A stretch of 64,000 bases of DNA from Phyllostachys edulis. Its lineage: Eukaryota; Streptophyta; Magnoliopsida; Poales; Poaceae. Position 1 is the stretch's first letter, and every line of letters begins with the position of its first letter. Where the stretch lies: the NCBI GenBank assembly GCA_036346405.1, contig CM070548.1, positions 54,218,279 through 54,282,278 of the forward strand. Reading direction: 5' to 3'. The notes below the pieces were generated by a model. That model did not search any database. It was not told the DNA's origin and worked only from the letters and a program-made list of their open reading frames with translations. Positions 44,209 through 55,958 of the stretch are shown here, in pieces. The translations under genes and the position numbers were made by a program.

Positions 44209-46321
44209 ATGGCGGACAGAGGTCAGTATGAGTTGCTTGACCCGGTGATTGATGCACATCACCGTAGCCGTCTCAGTACCGTGCTCCCTCAGGAGGACGA
44301 GGCACCGATTGAGCTTGTCGCGTTTCGGTTGCGCACGCCTATCAGGGCATGGAGGCTGCACGCAGCCTAGATTCCGAGGTACGTATAGTTTTAATACACT
44401 CAATCACGGTATGACTACTTTGCGTGCATTCACGTTTATTCTTAATCATTTTGACGCAGGTTGAGAGCGGCAGGCCTCCTTCCACTAGCGAGGATGGTGG
44501 AGGCGACTTTCGAGGATGATCAGGACCGTCTTTGGTGGTCGTACGTCTAGGCGTTTCCGACGACCGGGTCGCCGACGGCGTTGGTTGACCGCTGGAGGCC
44601 AGAGACGCACACGTTCCACCTTCCGTGCGGGGAGATGACGCCGACGCTGCAGGACGTGAGCTTCCTGTTCGGGTTGCCATCGCGAGCCGCCCCTACCGGG
44701 CGTCGACATCTCGCCACGTGGCGACCGACCTCCTAGCGAGGTTCCACGATGTCTTTGCCGGTGCAAGAACTACACCGAAGTTCAAGACCGCATGGGCCGA
44801 CGTTGAAGTGGATCTGCCGGTTCACGTAAGTATTTGTAATTATTGTCATCTCGCTTAAATTCGTATGTGAAACTTGTCTTTGAATTCTACATTTCTTCTT
44901 GCGTACCGAGCGCATGGCGCTGGCGCGAGGGACATGGTTGTTAGGAGGCACTTTGAGGCCTACCGCTATAGTTGTTCGGTGGGTCATGTTTACGGGTCCC
45001 ACGGCGACAGCGTCGACAAGCACTACGTCCGACGCACACAAGGTGGCCAACATGGAGATTCTTGAGATCCCTCCTCGCTGGGTCCGGCCGTACTGCGTGC
45101 GGACGCGCCTTTGTCGGCGAGCGTGCCACCGTATCGAGACAACTCCATTCTCTCCGGATGTCCACTACTTTGCAGCTATGGTCCTTCGGCGCCAGATCGG
45201 ACGACCACGGTGGACTTGACAAAGATATACGATCTCCTTATGCGCTATGCTAACGAGGTGGACCGCCCCACCATGGGCACGGTTTGGTACCGCCGACGGG
45301 TTAGTTTTATGATCATTTTTTATGTATTATAATCACAATTTGTTGTGCTAAGTTTGTGGTGTTCTATTGCATAGGTCACCTTCACGCCGATCACTTCGCA
45401 GGGGTCTTACCCGGAGTACATCGCGATGTTCGATCAGCTGACCGATGACCGCGTCATCTGGACACCGTACACTACGGAGAGGCTTATCCAGCGAGCGCCC
45501 GACGGACTGTCGCTCCTGTGCACGCGAGACTACGAGTACTGGTACACGCGGAGCTCCTTGGTACATGATATCTTCGTGGAGGAGTACCAGGTGCAGCGGG
45601 TCATGCGCCAGTTCGGTCTACGACAGGAGATCCCAGCCCCTTGGGGGGGATACGGGTGCCTCGGGACGAGGGGTCACCTCGGGACGAGGTGGTTCACGTC
45701 CACGGGCTCCTGCCCCAGACGTGGCCGGCGTGTCATCGTGGCACAAGGGTGGGAGCAGCACTGGACAGGGCTCATCGGGGCACGCCTTCGTGCCACCAGG
45801 TATGACCATCTTGCTTGCTTGCGGAACGTAATGCTTGTTTCTTTCGAACCCCGATAGTTACTAACGGCAATATTCTCTATCAGGTCCTGAGCTCCACTAT
45901 CACATGGGCGAAGTACGCGGAGTCGCCGACGATATCTCCGGGATAGCAGGTATGACCACCTTGGGATGATTATGTTTTTTTTCGTGTTTTCGGCATGATT
46001 ACGTTTGTAACATAATACTTCACAGGAACGCCTTGGGAGGACGGTTCATTTCCGGACGACGACCCAAACCTATCGGTACCCGTCGATTTCTTCTTTGATG
46101 ACCTGCGTGACGCCCCGTTCAACTTGGAGGCTTCTCAGCTGCAGAGTGCTCCGCCACCGACACAACCGACACAGGAGGAGGAGGCCCCCCTCGCGACACC
46201 ACCTCGGACTACTCGTCTCGGTCGGCCAGTCATCCCGCCTGAACCTCTCACATACTCGGACCGTCGCAGGCAGAGACCAGGGGCGACACGGGGAGTGTGC
46301 CCCAAGAGGGGCCGCCAGTAG
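44209..46321 (+). pseudogene. Plant mobile domain (PMD, MAIN-like) gene, decayed
   Basis: PMD proteins are plant nuclear proteins of the MAIN/MAIL group, often carried by transposons. The first exon (ATG 44209, donor after 44378) encodes MADRGQYELLDPVID. The second (44460-44825) has AGLLPLARMVE, LVDRWRPETHTFHLPCGEM and TLQDVSFLFGLP, the PMD hallmark. Later parts give GSHGDSVDKHYVR, then ILSGCPLL, then DRPTMGTVWYRR, and at 45385-45640 SYPEYIAMFDQLTDDRVIW, LCTRDYEYWYTRS and RVMRQFGLRQEIP. A C-terminal exon (46025-46321) ends RRQRPGATRGVCPKRGRQ. Two TAG stops (near 44368 and 44549) and at least two frame changes show decay. Introns at 44379-44459 and from 44826 fit GT-AG. Confidence 0.85.
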
Positions 46322-46648
46322 ATATTTGGTCCTTCAAATATCAGTCATACCATGTAAATATTAATATATGAACAACTCTTATTATGTTAGTCTCATGTTT
46401 CGAAATCTCTTTTTAGTACCATGTTTCGCATTCCATTCTTTCGCATCATCGTAATATCACTTAGCCTCGTACTTACGAATAATTAATATCTCAAACGTCC
46501 TCGTAAAATTCAACAGAAATTCACTGCAGTAGGACAACATACGATCATTATAAATTGTTATTGCGAGATTAATAGATTTTGTACCGTTAAAATTATATAA
46601 AAATCATAAGGACGTAAAGTGGACTTGCAAATTAGGGTTGGAGAGGAA

Positions 46649-46821
46649 CCTGTCGCCGTTTCAACTGGCGACAGAAACCTATCGCCAGTTGAAATGGCGA
46701 CAAGAACCAATCGCCATTTCAACTGGCGATAGGTAGTTGGACCGGCGACAGGAGCGGTCAGGGTTCCTATCGCCAGTTGAAATGGCGATAGGTTCCTGTC
46801 GCCATTTCAACTGGCGACAGG
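46649..46821. repeat. Right array of five CGCCA-core palindromes
   Basis: Modules start at about 46649, 46678, 46707, 46766 and 46795 and mirror the left array. The two outermost are complete and match the left end exactly in inverted orientation. Confidence 0.9.
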
Positions 46822-46910
46822 AACCCATTTCTGTAATTTTTTGGGGTGATTATAGATTTTTGTAATTTTGTTTTTAAAAAATATTATTTAAAAAAAATTC
46901 CTTTATCTCA

Positions 46911-47157
46911 TCGGAGAGACATAGACGGATTATAATGATAGTCTTACGCTCCATCATCTTCCAGTCTTTGTCGGATGTCTTTTCCGGTTTGTCAACTTCA
47001 AGAGCATCAATTAACCCTTATTGGACAAGGACATCCTTCACCACACATTGCCACACGCTGAAATTTCCTCCGCTGTCAAACTTCTCTACTTAACTCCACA
47101 TCGTCGACATTGATATTGATCTTGTGCTTCCTAATACTTTGCCAACCTTTGCACAAA
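46911..47157 (-). pseudogene. Copia gag, N-terminal part
   Basis: The minus strand encodes GGNFSVWQCVVKDVLVQ, then after a stop GLIDALEVDKPEKTSDKDW, KMMERKTIIIIRLCLSDEIK, typical copia gag N-terminus. DEIK is where the Mutator-like element entered. Confidence 0.85.
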
Positions 47158-47175
47158 TCTGGTTAATTTGTCCTT

Positions 47176-47188
47176 AGCTCTGATACTA
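47176..47188 (-). other. Copia primer binding site
   Basis: The minus strand reads AGTATCAGAGCTAAGG close to the LTR at 47191, matching the tRNA-Met primer site TGGTATCAGAGC apart from the first bases. Confidence 0.75.
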
Positions 47189-47190
47189 CT

Positions 47191-47697
47191 TGTTATACTC
47201 TAATACATCTCTTTATGCACATCAGGTCCCGGATCGGACATAGTTTGTGAGATATGGCATGAGCATACATGGTATCAAGAATGAAGTAGATGAATCTCGT
47301 AGAAAGAACCAAAATAACGGCGATGAAGCAACCATGACGAGAGATAAAGATTTGGCAAAACCGACCGCAAATTAATTACGCACGTCCTCTAAAGAGTATA
47401 AGAGATTGTCGATCTCTTACAATTCTCTCGAATATTTTAGAACCCTTAGATCTTTGCCCTATACAAGAATCTAGTACTATAAAAATAACCCAGCATCTAA
47501 TCCTCTCATGCGCTCTCTACTTTGTATAAGTTCGTCTTGCTTGGCTTATGGGTTGGTTGTGTTCCTATGGCCACCTTTCATAACTATATATAGTGCCCCG
47601 CTAGTCTTTCTCTAAAGAGAAGTGTGAATCATCGATATAAATCCTTATAGCAGACATCCAAATTCTAGGTTGTTAGGATATGAGCCACATCTCAACA
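47191..47697 (-). mobile_element. Copia 5' LTR
   Basis: It runs from TGTTATACTC to CATCTCAACA and shares its blocks with the LTR at 41275. A TATATATAG box near 47586 (minus sense TATATATAG) could serve the promoter. Confidence 0.82.
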
Positions 47698-48045
47698 GGC
47701 CACGTTTGTAATTTGAGATTTTGTTTCAATTCATATGGAAATTAAATTGTTTTCTGTGAAATTTTCAATGAAATTCCTGCAGTCGGAAGTTGTATTGTGC
47801 CGTAATCACCAACTCGCCAGTAGTACTATAGTTTAGCAGTCGACCCATTCATATCACCAATTCATATGGATAGTAACACATAACCTCTGGGAAATAACAT
47901 CCTACTCCTCTCTGTTACCAAAGCGTCATTTTGTGCATCTGCATGCGTGATCTACAAAATAAAAATTTTAAAAGCGATATTTAAATTGTAATATATTTAT
48001 AAAACCTAATAAAATTATTATTTTTATAATAATTTTTAGACAAAT
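47698..48045. other. No feature seen
   Basis: AT-rich flank without ORFs or terminal repeats. Confidence 0.4.
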
Positions 48046-48062
48046 ACAAGTACACTAGTTTC

Positions 48063-49005
48063 CCTTGGTGTATGCTTTTCGCTGATGATGTAGTGTTAGT
48101 TGATGAGAGTAGGATAGATGTCGATAGGAATCTGGAGATGTAGAGGAAGATCTTAGAATCCAAGGGCTTTAGACTTAGTAGGAATAAAACTGAGTACATG
48201 AAGTGTGATTTCAGCGGTGCCAGAGCAAATGATGGCGAACAAGTAGTGTTTAGGAACGACACGTTTCGATATTTGGAATCGATGCTATAGTGGGATGACT
48301 AGATTGATGAAGACGCGAGCCACAGGATTAGAGTGGGGTGGGTCAAATGGCGCCAAGCATCGTGTGTCCCGTGTCACAAAAAAGTCCCTCAAAAATTAAA
48401 GGGTAAGTTCTATAGAACGACGATCAGACCTGCGATGCTATATGGAGCAGAATGTTGGGTGACTAAAAGACAACATATACAGAAGAAAGGTGTAGCGGAG
48501 ATGAGGATACTACAGTGGATATGTGGCCACACAAGGCGGGATCGAATCTGCAATGATGATATACGTGGTAGGGTGGGGTAACACCAATAGAAGAGAAGCT
48601 TGTCCAATATTGCTTGAGATGATTTGGACATCTCCAACGGAGGCCTTCTAAAGCACTGGTATATAGTGGAATTTTAAGACGTACTGAAAACGTAAGAAGA
48701 TATAGAGATCGACTAAGACTGACGTGGGAGCAAGCAGTTAAAAGAGATTTGAGTAATTGGAATGTAGCTAAAGAATTAGCTTTGGATAGGAGCACATGGA
48801 ATTTAGCGATCCACGTACCAGAACCATAAGAAGGTTTAGGATAGTGTTTTAGGCTCTCGGCTCAGATGACAAGATGTACGGCTTAGGATTTTAACCTTAT
48901 AGTTTTTTTTATATAAAGCTCTCATCTCTTTGACCTTAACGAGGTTTCAATCCTAGCCTACCCCATCTTATTTGAGACCAAATGCTTTGTTGTTGTTGTT
49001 GTTGT
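48063..49005 (+). mobile_element. 5'-truncated RTE-type LINE
   Basis: The insert starts inside the reverse transcriptase, with MLFADDVVLVDE (catalytic FADD), and continues through NKTEYMKCDFSG, MLYGAECWVTKRQH, VAEMRILQWICGHTRRDR and ALDRSTWNLAIHVPEP, the C-terminal signature of plant RTE LINEs. Several stops and frame changes interrupt it. It ends in a (TTG)n tract, usual for RTE elements. A 17-bp duplication with one mismatch, ACAAKTACACTAGTTTC, flanks it (48046-48062 and 49006-49022). The endonuclease domain is absent because of 5' truncation. Confidence 0.92.
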
Positions 49006-49022
49006 ACAATTACACTAGTTTC

Positions 49023-51030
49023 ATACGGCCAATCTTAATATCAACCAGATTTGTGAAAAATTCAAATAGTATGATTGCGCGCTTCAAACGTTTCGGAATG
49101 AGTGGGTCCTATATGATCCAAATTGCCAGAGTGATCTGTATATCTGTGAAGGACCTCCAATATAACTTTATAGACATTGACCAAGCAGTGGTGGAGCTTG
49201 AGCACACATATAGAGAAAGGACTGGCAAAGGATTTGACCATTTTGTAATTTAAGCACTTATTAGACCTAATATATGCACAATACTTTCTTCAAAGGATTG
49301 CAAAATTGAACAGGCTGTCATGGCCCATCTTGGCACCACGATTTCCGTTTTGGCGTTCCACTTGTCAATGTCTATACATTTGCCTTCCCCACATAAGTTG
49401 CATAATTTCTGCCAAAAAAAAATCACTTTTTTAACGGCAAGCATTGCTCTAAGAATCTAAGATCCATGCAACTCACCAAACTTAGAATAGCATCATCCTC
49501 TCCCCCTTCCATTCACCCTTCCACTCCCACAGCCGCGACCGGCCCCCACCCACTTCAACTCTCTCACCAGCTATTGGTGACTAACGGCCACCACCTCGCT
49601 CTCCGTCGTGCTCCCCACCTCCTTATCTACGCCGGTGGTGCCATCACGTACCGAGCATCACCCCAGTGCAACCTTCCCCCGCCTAGCACGCCACCGCCTC
49701 CACTTACCCTTCCACCCCTGCGTCACCATGTGCTGCCCATTTATCGCCACCGCCGATCTGCTCTCTCCTGCTACTGAAATTGCAGCCCACCATTGTCTTT
49801 GTCGCGCCCTCGTTGTCCTCGCTGCCACACCTGTTGCCGCTAGCCAACGGGCCAGCGGCTAATTGTACGGTTGTGGACTTGATGAATGCCGAAACCGTAA
49901 CTGGAGAATGGATCTCGATGTGTGATCTAACGGCACAAAATGTGATCGCTATTTTGCCACTTTATTTCTGTTAGCAGATCCCTGTTTTAAATTATGGACA
50001 ACTAATTTCCAAACTATATATACGTATATCGGAAACTTTTAATCTTACACGCGACATGCGTGAGAGATCGACTGACAAGAAATTAAATCCAGAAAAGCAA
50101 GGAATGATCGTCGATCTAGTATGTAGTCAAAAGTCTACCTCGAGCAGTCGTAGATCACCCGGATATGTACAGGATTTAGCTGGTGAGTAACGAGGCCCAA
50201 GCTTTTAACCATTTCTGTCGAGGCATGGCGGCGACCACCGATGGAAAGTGCCCTGCAAACACAAAGCAACAAAGCATGCTGCATGCATGCATTCGTGCAA
50301 ATTAAGAATCAGGCAAGTACAAAGGAATCGAGAAAAAAAAAAGAAAAGAAAACTCGCAAAGAAGCCATTGAAAGATACGTATCGCCGCCCTTGGGAAAGC
50401 TCAAATTAAAGACGCATGTATCACCAGATCACCTCTGCATGCACGCCATGCTCTTTGATCCATCTGATCTAACTAGACCAACCGATCGATCTGCTCTTTG
50501 CGGACACACAAATTAAGAAGGCACAGTACTAGCAGTACACCTCCCAAGTTAACTACTCACGTCTGCTTTTTTCTCGTGCGAGAGCCTTTTCCCCATCGCC
50601 TGCCACGGGTGCTAGCTCCATCTGACGGCTCGATCGCATGGAAGTTAAAGTGCGTGTGCATCGAGATCCGGAGCCTCCGGCTGGTAGCTTCAGCTCTCTC
50701 TCTCTGTCACGCCGGCCAAAGAAGTTTTCAGAGAAGTTTGGCATGCAATGATGCTTGGCGGTTTTAATTTAGCGTGACTGCGTGAGCATCGTATACGAGG
50801 GACTGTTTGGTGTATTTTCTAGCTTCTTAGTTAGATTAGGTGGAGTTTTACCAAACGGGTAAACTCCACAAAACTTTCGGAGTTAGAACAAACTGGAGTG
50901 GAGCAGGCCTGACAATTTTCGGGAGCAAGTAAAATCTTGCTCCAAGTGGAGAGCCGTGGACCAACAAAGAAAAGTACCTCTGGGAGTTGAGAGAAATTAC
51001 CCGCAAAATGCCCCCTCATCTACCCTTCCC
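49023..51030. other. No supported gene
   Basis: Several ORFs of 60-105 codons occur, including a Pro-rich one at 49466-49777 and an ORF spanning the LINE border to 49253 that includes VELEHTYRERTGKGFDHFVI. I recognise none and see no conserved codon pattern. A CTGTTTGGT / ACCAAAC inverted pair near 50800-50860 hints at a mini-element but no duplication was found. Confidence 0.35.
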
Positions 51031-51032
51031 AC

Positions 51033-51945
51033 CAGTGGCGAATTTAGAATAAGAATAGAGGGGGAGCTCTACTATTGAGGCTATAGCACAATATAAGTAT
51101 ATCAAAGCTATATCTACTGATCTCTTGCCATTGGAATGTTCAATTCATACATAAATAGAAAGAGAACAAATTAAAAATGTACAATACATACTAGATCGGC
51201 AATAATTTTATCTGGATTAGATTAATGCTGAATTTTTTTTTTGCTTCAGTTCTGCTCTCTATAGTTGGAGGGTTACAGCTAGTTGCATTATTTGGGAAAT
51301 AATTGTGCAAAGTTCGCTTCTACATTTTCATAAATCTAAGAAAAATTAAACAACAACCACCAATTAAACAAATTAACAAATTAGCTAATCAACTAGTGAC
51401 TACTGTGCTGATGTTCACTAATCAATTAAACAACAATTTGTATCAATTCATCAATCACAAATTAAACAACAACTCAACAAGTTAACAACCATCAATTAAA
51501 CAACAATTTGCATCAATAATCAATTCATCAATCACATTCACAAGCAGTCAGGCAACAAACAAACTCACTTACTAAATCACAGAGTCAGTGGTGACCGAAC
51601 CGTCGAAGGCCCAAAATCCTGAACTCACAGCCTCACATAAGCCAACAAGCCAAAGTGTCGAGTGCAAACCGGCGACTGTCGTACCCCCCTCCCCCGACAG
51701 ACTCACCGCGCCGACCTCCTCCCCCTCCATGCTGGGATGCTGCGTCGACCCCGACCGGCGACCGCCTCCCTGTGCCTTCACCCTAGCCTCATTGGCGCCG
51801 TCACGCCTAACGGCCCTACCTACGCCAAGTAGCGGCACAGACAACGTTGCTCGGCCTGGCCACCGAATCACCACACCGACCGCCTCTCCCTTTGCGTCGG
51901 GCCGCCGACCGCCTCCCCCTCCGTGGCTCCGCCCCTAGCGCCCTA
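51033..51945. other. Possible small DNA transposon with weak inverted ends
   Basis: The left end AGTGGCGAATTTAG resembles the reverse of CCGTGGCTCCGCCCCTAG at 51920-51940. The ends are imperfect and no target duplication was established. The interior has Pro- and Arg-rich ORFs without domains. Confidence 0.25.
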
Positions 51946-52033
51946 CTCCAGTACTCCCTAGCCCTAGTCGACACCGGCCGCCTCCCTCTGAGTCTCTGAG
52001 AGTCCGAGTCTTTCATTCTCAAGTCTCGACTCT

Positions 52034-52627
52034 ATGGCCGCCTCCTCTAAGTCTCTCAAACTCTCACCTTATCTGAATATCTGCTCCTCTCTAATTGGGC
52101 ATTTGGGCCGACAGCTGGCTGGGGTGCTGAGCCACATGCCTCCATCTCCATATTCAGGAATCCAACTATCCAAGAAGAGCCCACACCACACAGCAAGGCT
52201 TTCTAGTTCTTCAACCTCCAGGCTCAAGACGTCGATGTCAAGACCAAGATCGCCGGTGCCGATGCTCTCGCCGGTGCTCAATGCCTCAGTGGGTACTAGG
52301 GGATAGGGGTCCAGTGGTGGGGGAGGGGGTGCTCCAGCACCCACGGTGGATTCACCCCTGCTTCCCACCAACACCCCTTCCCACGCCGCTCTCCCCAAAA
52401 CACCTCCTTAGAAAACCCTTGAGGAGAGGATAAGTGACAGCGATTCTTCCTCCTCAGCGGCGACCTCTTCCTCTCCGGTGGTAGAGACCTCTTCATCCTC
52501 TCCCTCCCCACCTGGTGGTCCACCTCAAGACGCGACCTCTTCGTCCTCCCCAAGATACGCAACCCCGGCTACCTCTCCATCGACCTCAGCCTCGGCTACC
52601 TCACCACCGACACCGACAACATCAAGG
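52034..52627 (+). pseudogene. Ser/Thr/Pro-rich upstream exon(s), probably of the Harbinger element
   Basis: Plus-strand frames rich in Ser, Thr and Pro run from about 52034, with stops near 52305 and 52411, and end at a good splice donor (AACATCAAG|GTAAGAT, near 52626). The low-complexity composition and position upstream of a Myb-like gene suggest a leader exon of that gene, but there is no domain to prove it. Confidence 0.35.
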
Positions 52628-54032
52628 TAAGATAGATCTATCACCTATTGATTTGTGTTGTTGGAATTCATGTGACTGAGCTACAATGTGTGTGGTGGTG
52701 TTGGGAAAATTTTGTTCTTGATTGATGCTTGAAGATGCAATTTTGAAATGGGCAGAAGAGAAAGAAAATATGTATGAGTTTGATAAAGTTTTTGTTATAC
52801 AATCTAAGGCTTTCATTCTGCTGTGCTTGTGCCATTACCAAAACTCAGACATTAGTACCAAATGACTTGTTAAAGAGAAACCCCCGCCCAAATAGATCAA
52901 AGCGATTAGCTCATGCAATGTTTCTTTTCATGGAGTCTTTTGTTGGCTATCATTGCATCAAAATCTGGCTATGCTCTACAAAGATTAGATTCCTTATGTG
53001 TTAATCTGGGATAATCACTAATATTTGGAATGTCTTTTTAGAATTTAGAGAGGTCTAAACATAGAATACCTCATGAATTGTGAATAATTGAAACCTAGAT
53101 ACAGGATTCTGTGAGAATTACAACCAAGCTGTTTCACTTTTGGGATTTATCAAGACTTTGATGGTTCCTTATATATGAATATGATATGCATATACCTTTA
53201 CTATAGTACATGTCCTAGCCCTTGATGTCCAGTTTGGTTATCTCCTTTTCATGGAGGAACACAAATGCACTGGCATAGTGGCATGTTATCTTAGTGATTG
53301 GGACTAAATAGTTCTTAATTCTTATATGAATTTGCTTTTAATTGCCAAAGAGAAATAGGGGGCATGTCTATTGTTTCCTGGAAGAGCATAACCATGTGTT
53401 TCTTCTGCTGTGGTTGTTCAATTTTTCCTTGTTGAAAAACCATTTATACATATGGAAATATTATTTTAACTACTTATTGATAGATACCTGTTGAAATGTG
53501 AAGACCATCTACGTCCCTGGATGCCCTCCAACTTGAATGTAGTTGGCCAAAAATTCTTAACAGATGAATGTAGTTATCCATGTAGTTGTTAGCATATGAA
53601 CGTATGTCACTCTGTCTGGCCATTGCCAAAAAATATTAACAGATGATGTGAACTCATTTTCTGTGCTTGGTTGTACTAGAAGCTGCCAAAAATTCTTAAC
53701 AAATGATGTGAACTCAATTTCTAGCCATATGCACTGGCCAAAACTTCCATAATGTGTCATGTATGTAGTATTATCTCTATTCACCATTCATTTGATCTTT
53801 ACAGGGTTTCCACAACAAGCTGAGAACTATTATGTATGTTCACCTTTCACTTTGGTTTGCCCCATTATGTTATCTAATTGTACCTTTTCATTTCGATTAT
53901 GCTAGAAGTATGCATTGACACAAGTAGCAAGTACTTCACTAAACTTGCATTATGGACAGAACTATTATGTGAACTCATTTTCTGTTCTTGGTTAGTTTAT
54001 ATTGATGCATGTAGGAATGTTACTACATATAG

Positions 54033-54996
54033 ATGGCAGGTTCTGCTGAGTGGAATGTTGAACACCTTAGGGTAGTGTGTGAGTTGTTTGCGGAACAAGT
54101 TAGGATTGGGAACCGTACAAACACACACTTGAACATTGTAGGATATGCCTATGTAGCTAAGGGGTTTAAGGATATAACAGGCCTCGATTACACTAAGACA
54201 TAATTCAAGAATAAATGGGATAAGTTGAAGTTCGATTATGCCATTTGGTAAAAAACTCACTACAAGGGAGACCGGTTATGGCTGGGACAGTGAGAAAGGC
54301 ACAATTTCTCAACCCTTCCATGGTGGAAGAAGGTTAACATAGTAAGTGTTGTTTCATTTTTTCACTTTGGGCAGTACATACTTCTTATTTATCCTAATTG
54401 GTGTCCTATTTTTTCATAGGAAATTCCAGGGGTAGTAAAGTTTCACAAAAAATATCTTCAAAATGAAGGCCTTCTAAGGCAAATGTTTGAAGATATCACA
54501 AATGATGGTGCTGATCATCGGTCTCTGGCAATAGGTATATTGCCTCAAATACAAGCTGAGAATACTCAAACGGTCAACCTTGATGCTAAGGATGACATTG
54601 AGGAGATGGATGGGACCGAGCTTTAGGAGGAGCCCCCCTCCAATGGCAAAGGAAAGAAAGTAGCTCGTGCACCTATTGAGACGAGCAAAAATCCTAAGTC
54701 AAGCTCAGCTCAAGTTATGCAAGACCAAATCATAAAGATAGCTACAATGGCTAAGAAATCTCAGTCAACATTGGAGTCATTGTAATGAAAGATGACCCTT
54801 GCTCCATAGATGTTGTGATGAACTGGGTGGAAGAATGTGGTGCCTCTCTAGGCATGATCTTCTCTCTAGCTTTGTTCTCTTCATTGCTACTGAGTTGTTT
54901 TTGAAGATGGAGCAAAGGGAGATGTTCAAAACGTTGCGCACCCCAGAAGCTCATTTTGAGTGGCTTAAGAGGAAGTACAAGGAGTATGGGAATTGA
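54033..54996 (+). pseudogene. Myb/SANT-like gene of a PIF/Harbinger element
   Basis: The ATG at 54033 starts MAGSAEWNVEHLRVVCELF, followed by GNRTNTHLNIVGYAYVAKGF, TGLDYT, then FKNKWDKLKFDYAIW, the Myb_DNA-bind_3 fold used by PIF/Harbinger ORF1 proteins that assist transposase binding and nuclear import. An intron at 54342-54419 fits GT-AG. The second exon carries VKFHKKYLQNEGLLRQMFED and an acidic/basic linker. The C-terminal part (ATELFLKMEQREMFKTLRTP, EWLKRKYKEYGN) is in another frame. Stops near 54204 and 54249 and frameshifts show decay. A 31-bp segment (54852-54882) is an inverted copy of the neighbouring transposase gene. Confidence 0.82.
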
Positions 54997-55281
54997 TTAT
55001 GGCATGTTGCGATATTGCATGAACTTTACGTTTGTCTGCCTTTTATGTTAGCTTCCTTCTTATGTTGTCGTATTATCTCATTCATGAACCATATTCTATC
55101 TATGTAAGACTAAGAACCCTATGTTGGGATATTGTATGAACTTTATGTTTGCTTGCTTCTTATGTTACCTTCCTTCTTATGTTTGAGAACCGTATGATGT
55201 CATATTAGCTTCCTTCTTTTGTCTTTTATGTTGTTGTCCATATTGTAGCTTGCAATCTCACGATTGTGATGAAATGTATAG

Positions 55282-55958
55282 ATGTCGTCTTGCGAAAGTG
55301 ATAGTGACGAAGAGAACAAAGCTAGAGAGAAGATCATGCGAGCAAAGCATGCCATGGATGTCATTTCTCTAGTCGGGGCATCCATTGTTGCAGAGTCCTA
55401 TTCAACCTACATGGACAAGACGGAAACACAGACTTTACGCCTCAGTGGGATGGGTTGGTTGAAGGAGACATTGGCTACTTCGAGGGAGACTCGTGGGATG
55501 CTTCGTATGAACCATACAATCTTATTTGACCTACATGACTTGTTGGTGAGTAGGTATAAACTCAAACCTATCAAGAATATGAGTACACTAGAGGCACTTA
55601 CAATTTTCTTATGGGTATGCGATGGAGATGAATCCAATAGAAAAACACAAAACCAGTTCAAGCACTCGGGTGAGACCATTAGTATGAAGTTTCAAGAAGT
55701 GCTAGAATGTGTTGTTGCAATGTCTGTAGATTACGTGAAACCAAAGGATCCAAACTTATTCGCCATCCATAGTAGGATTAGAGATGATCGAAGGGATTGG
55801 CCACATTTTTAAGGATTGCATAGGTGCTCTTGATGGAACTCGTATACGTGCAACTCTTCCACTAGAACAACAAGTGAGATACATTGAAAGGTGTAGAAAT
55901 CTGTCTCAGAATGTGATGGCAGTTGTGGACTTCAACATGCGTTTCACTTATGCATCCA
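55282..55958 (+). pseudogene. PIF/Harbinger DDE transposase, 5' part
   Basis: The ATG at 55282 opens a 176-codon frame with an acidic start, then NHTILFDLHDLLVSRYKLK, EALTIFLWVCDGDESNRKTQ and FKHSGETISMKFQEVL, the N-terminal helical domain of plant HARBI1-like transposases. A one-base insertion in a T run near 55806 shifts the frame; beyond it KDCIGALDGTRIRA carries the first catalytic Asp and VDFNMRFTYAS follows. The reading is cut at 55958 by a solo LTR and resumes at 61869. HARBI1-like transposases act with the Myb-like partner next door, which lies upstream on the same strand. Confidence 0.88.

Larger units (their letters stand above)
43249..46900 (+). mobile_element. 3,652-bp Mutator-like element carrying a plant mobile domain gene
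   Basis: Both ends begin GAATTTTTTTT(T)AAATAAT and stay nearly identical in inverted orientation for about 190 bp, with further related modules inward to 43540 and 46645. Perfect 10-bp duplications CTTTATCTCA flank it. The terminal repeats contain ten palindrome modules. No MURA-type transposase is present. The interior holds a tandem minisatellite and a decayed PMD gene. It lies inside copia gag and is therefore younger than that element. Such PMD cargo is known from Mutator-like elements in plants. Confidence 0.92.
41275..47697 (-). mobile_element. Internally deleted Ty1/copia retrotransposon with both LTRs
   Basis: Two directly repeated LTRs begin TGTTATACTC (41275 and 47191) and share AGATGAATCTCGTAGA, AGATTTGGCAAA and TTCCTATGGCCACC. 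A primer site (AGTATCAGAGCT on the minus strand, 47176-47188) adjoins the right LTR, so the element reads right to left. Between them lie gag and protease/pre-integrase remnants but no integrase core, reverse transcriptase or RNase H. Flanks AGGCA and GGCCA only partly agree as a duplication. The gag is split by a Mutator-like element. Confidence 0.88.

Noticed and set aside
45618..45809. Minus-strand ORF in the PMD gene region
   Set aside because: It is antisense to a recognised PMD reading frame.
48972..49253. 93-codon ORF crossing the LINE 3' end
   Set aside because: Its start lies in the LINE (TTG)n tail (poly-Leu), so the frame is accidental; the downstream part alone is not recognisable.
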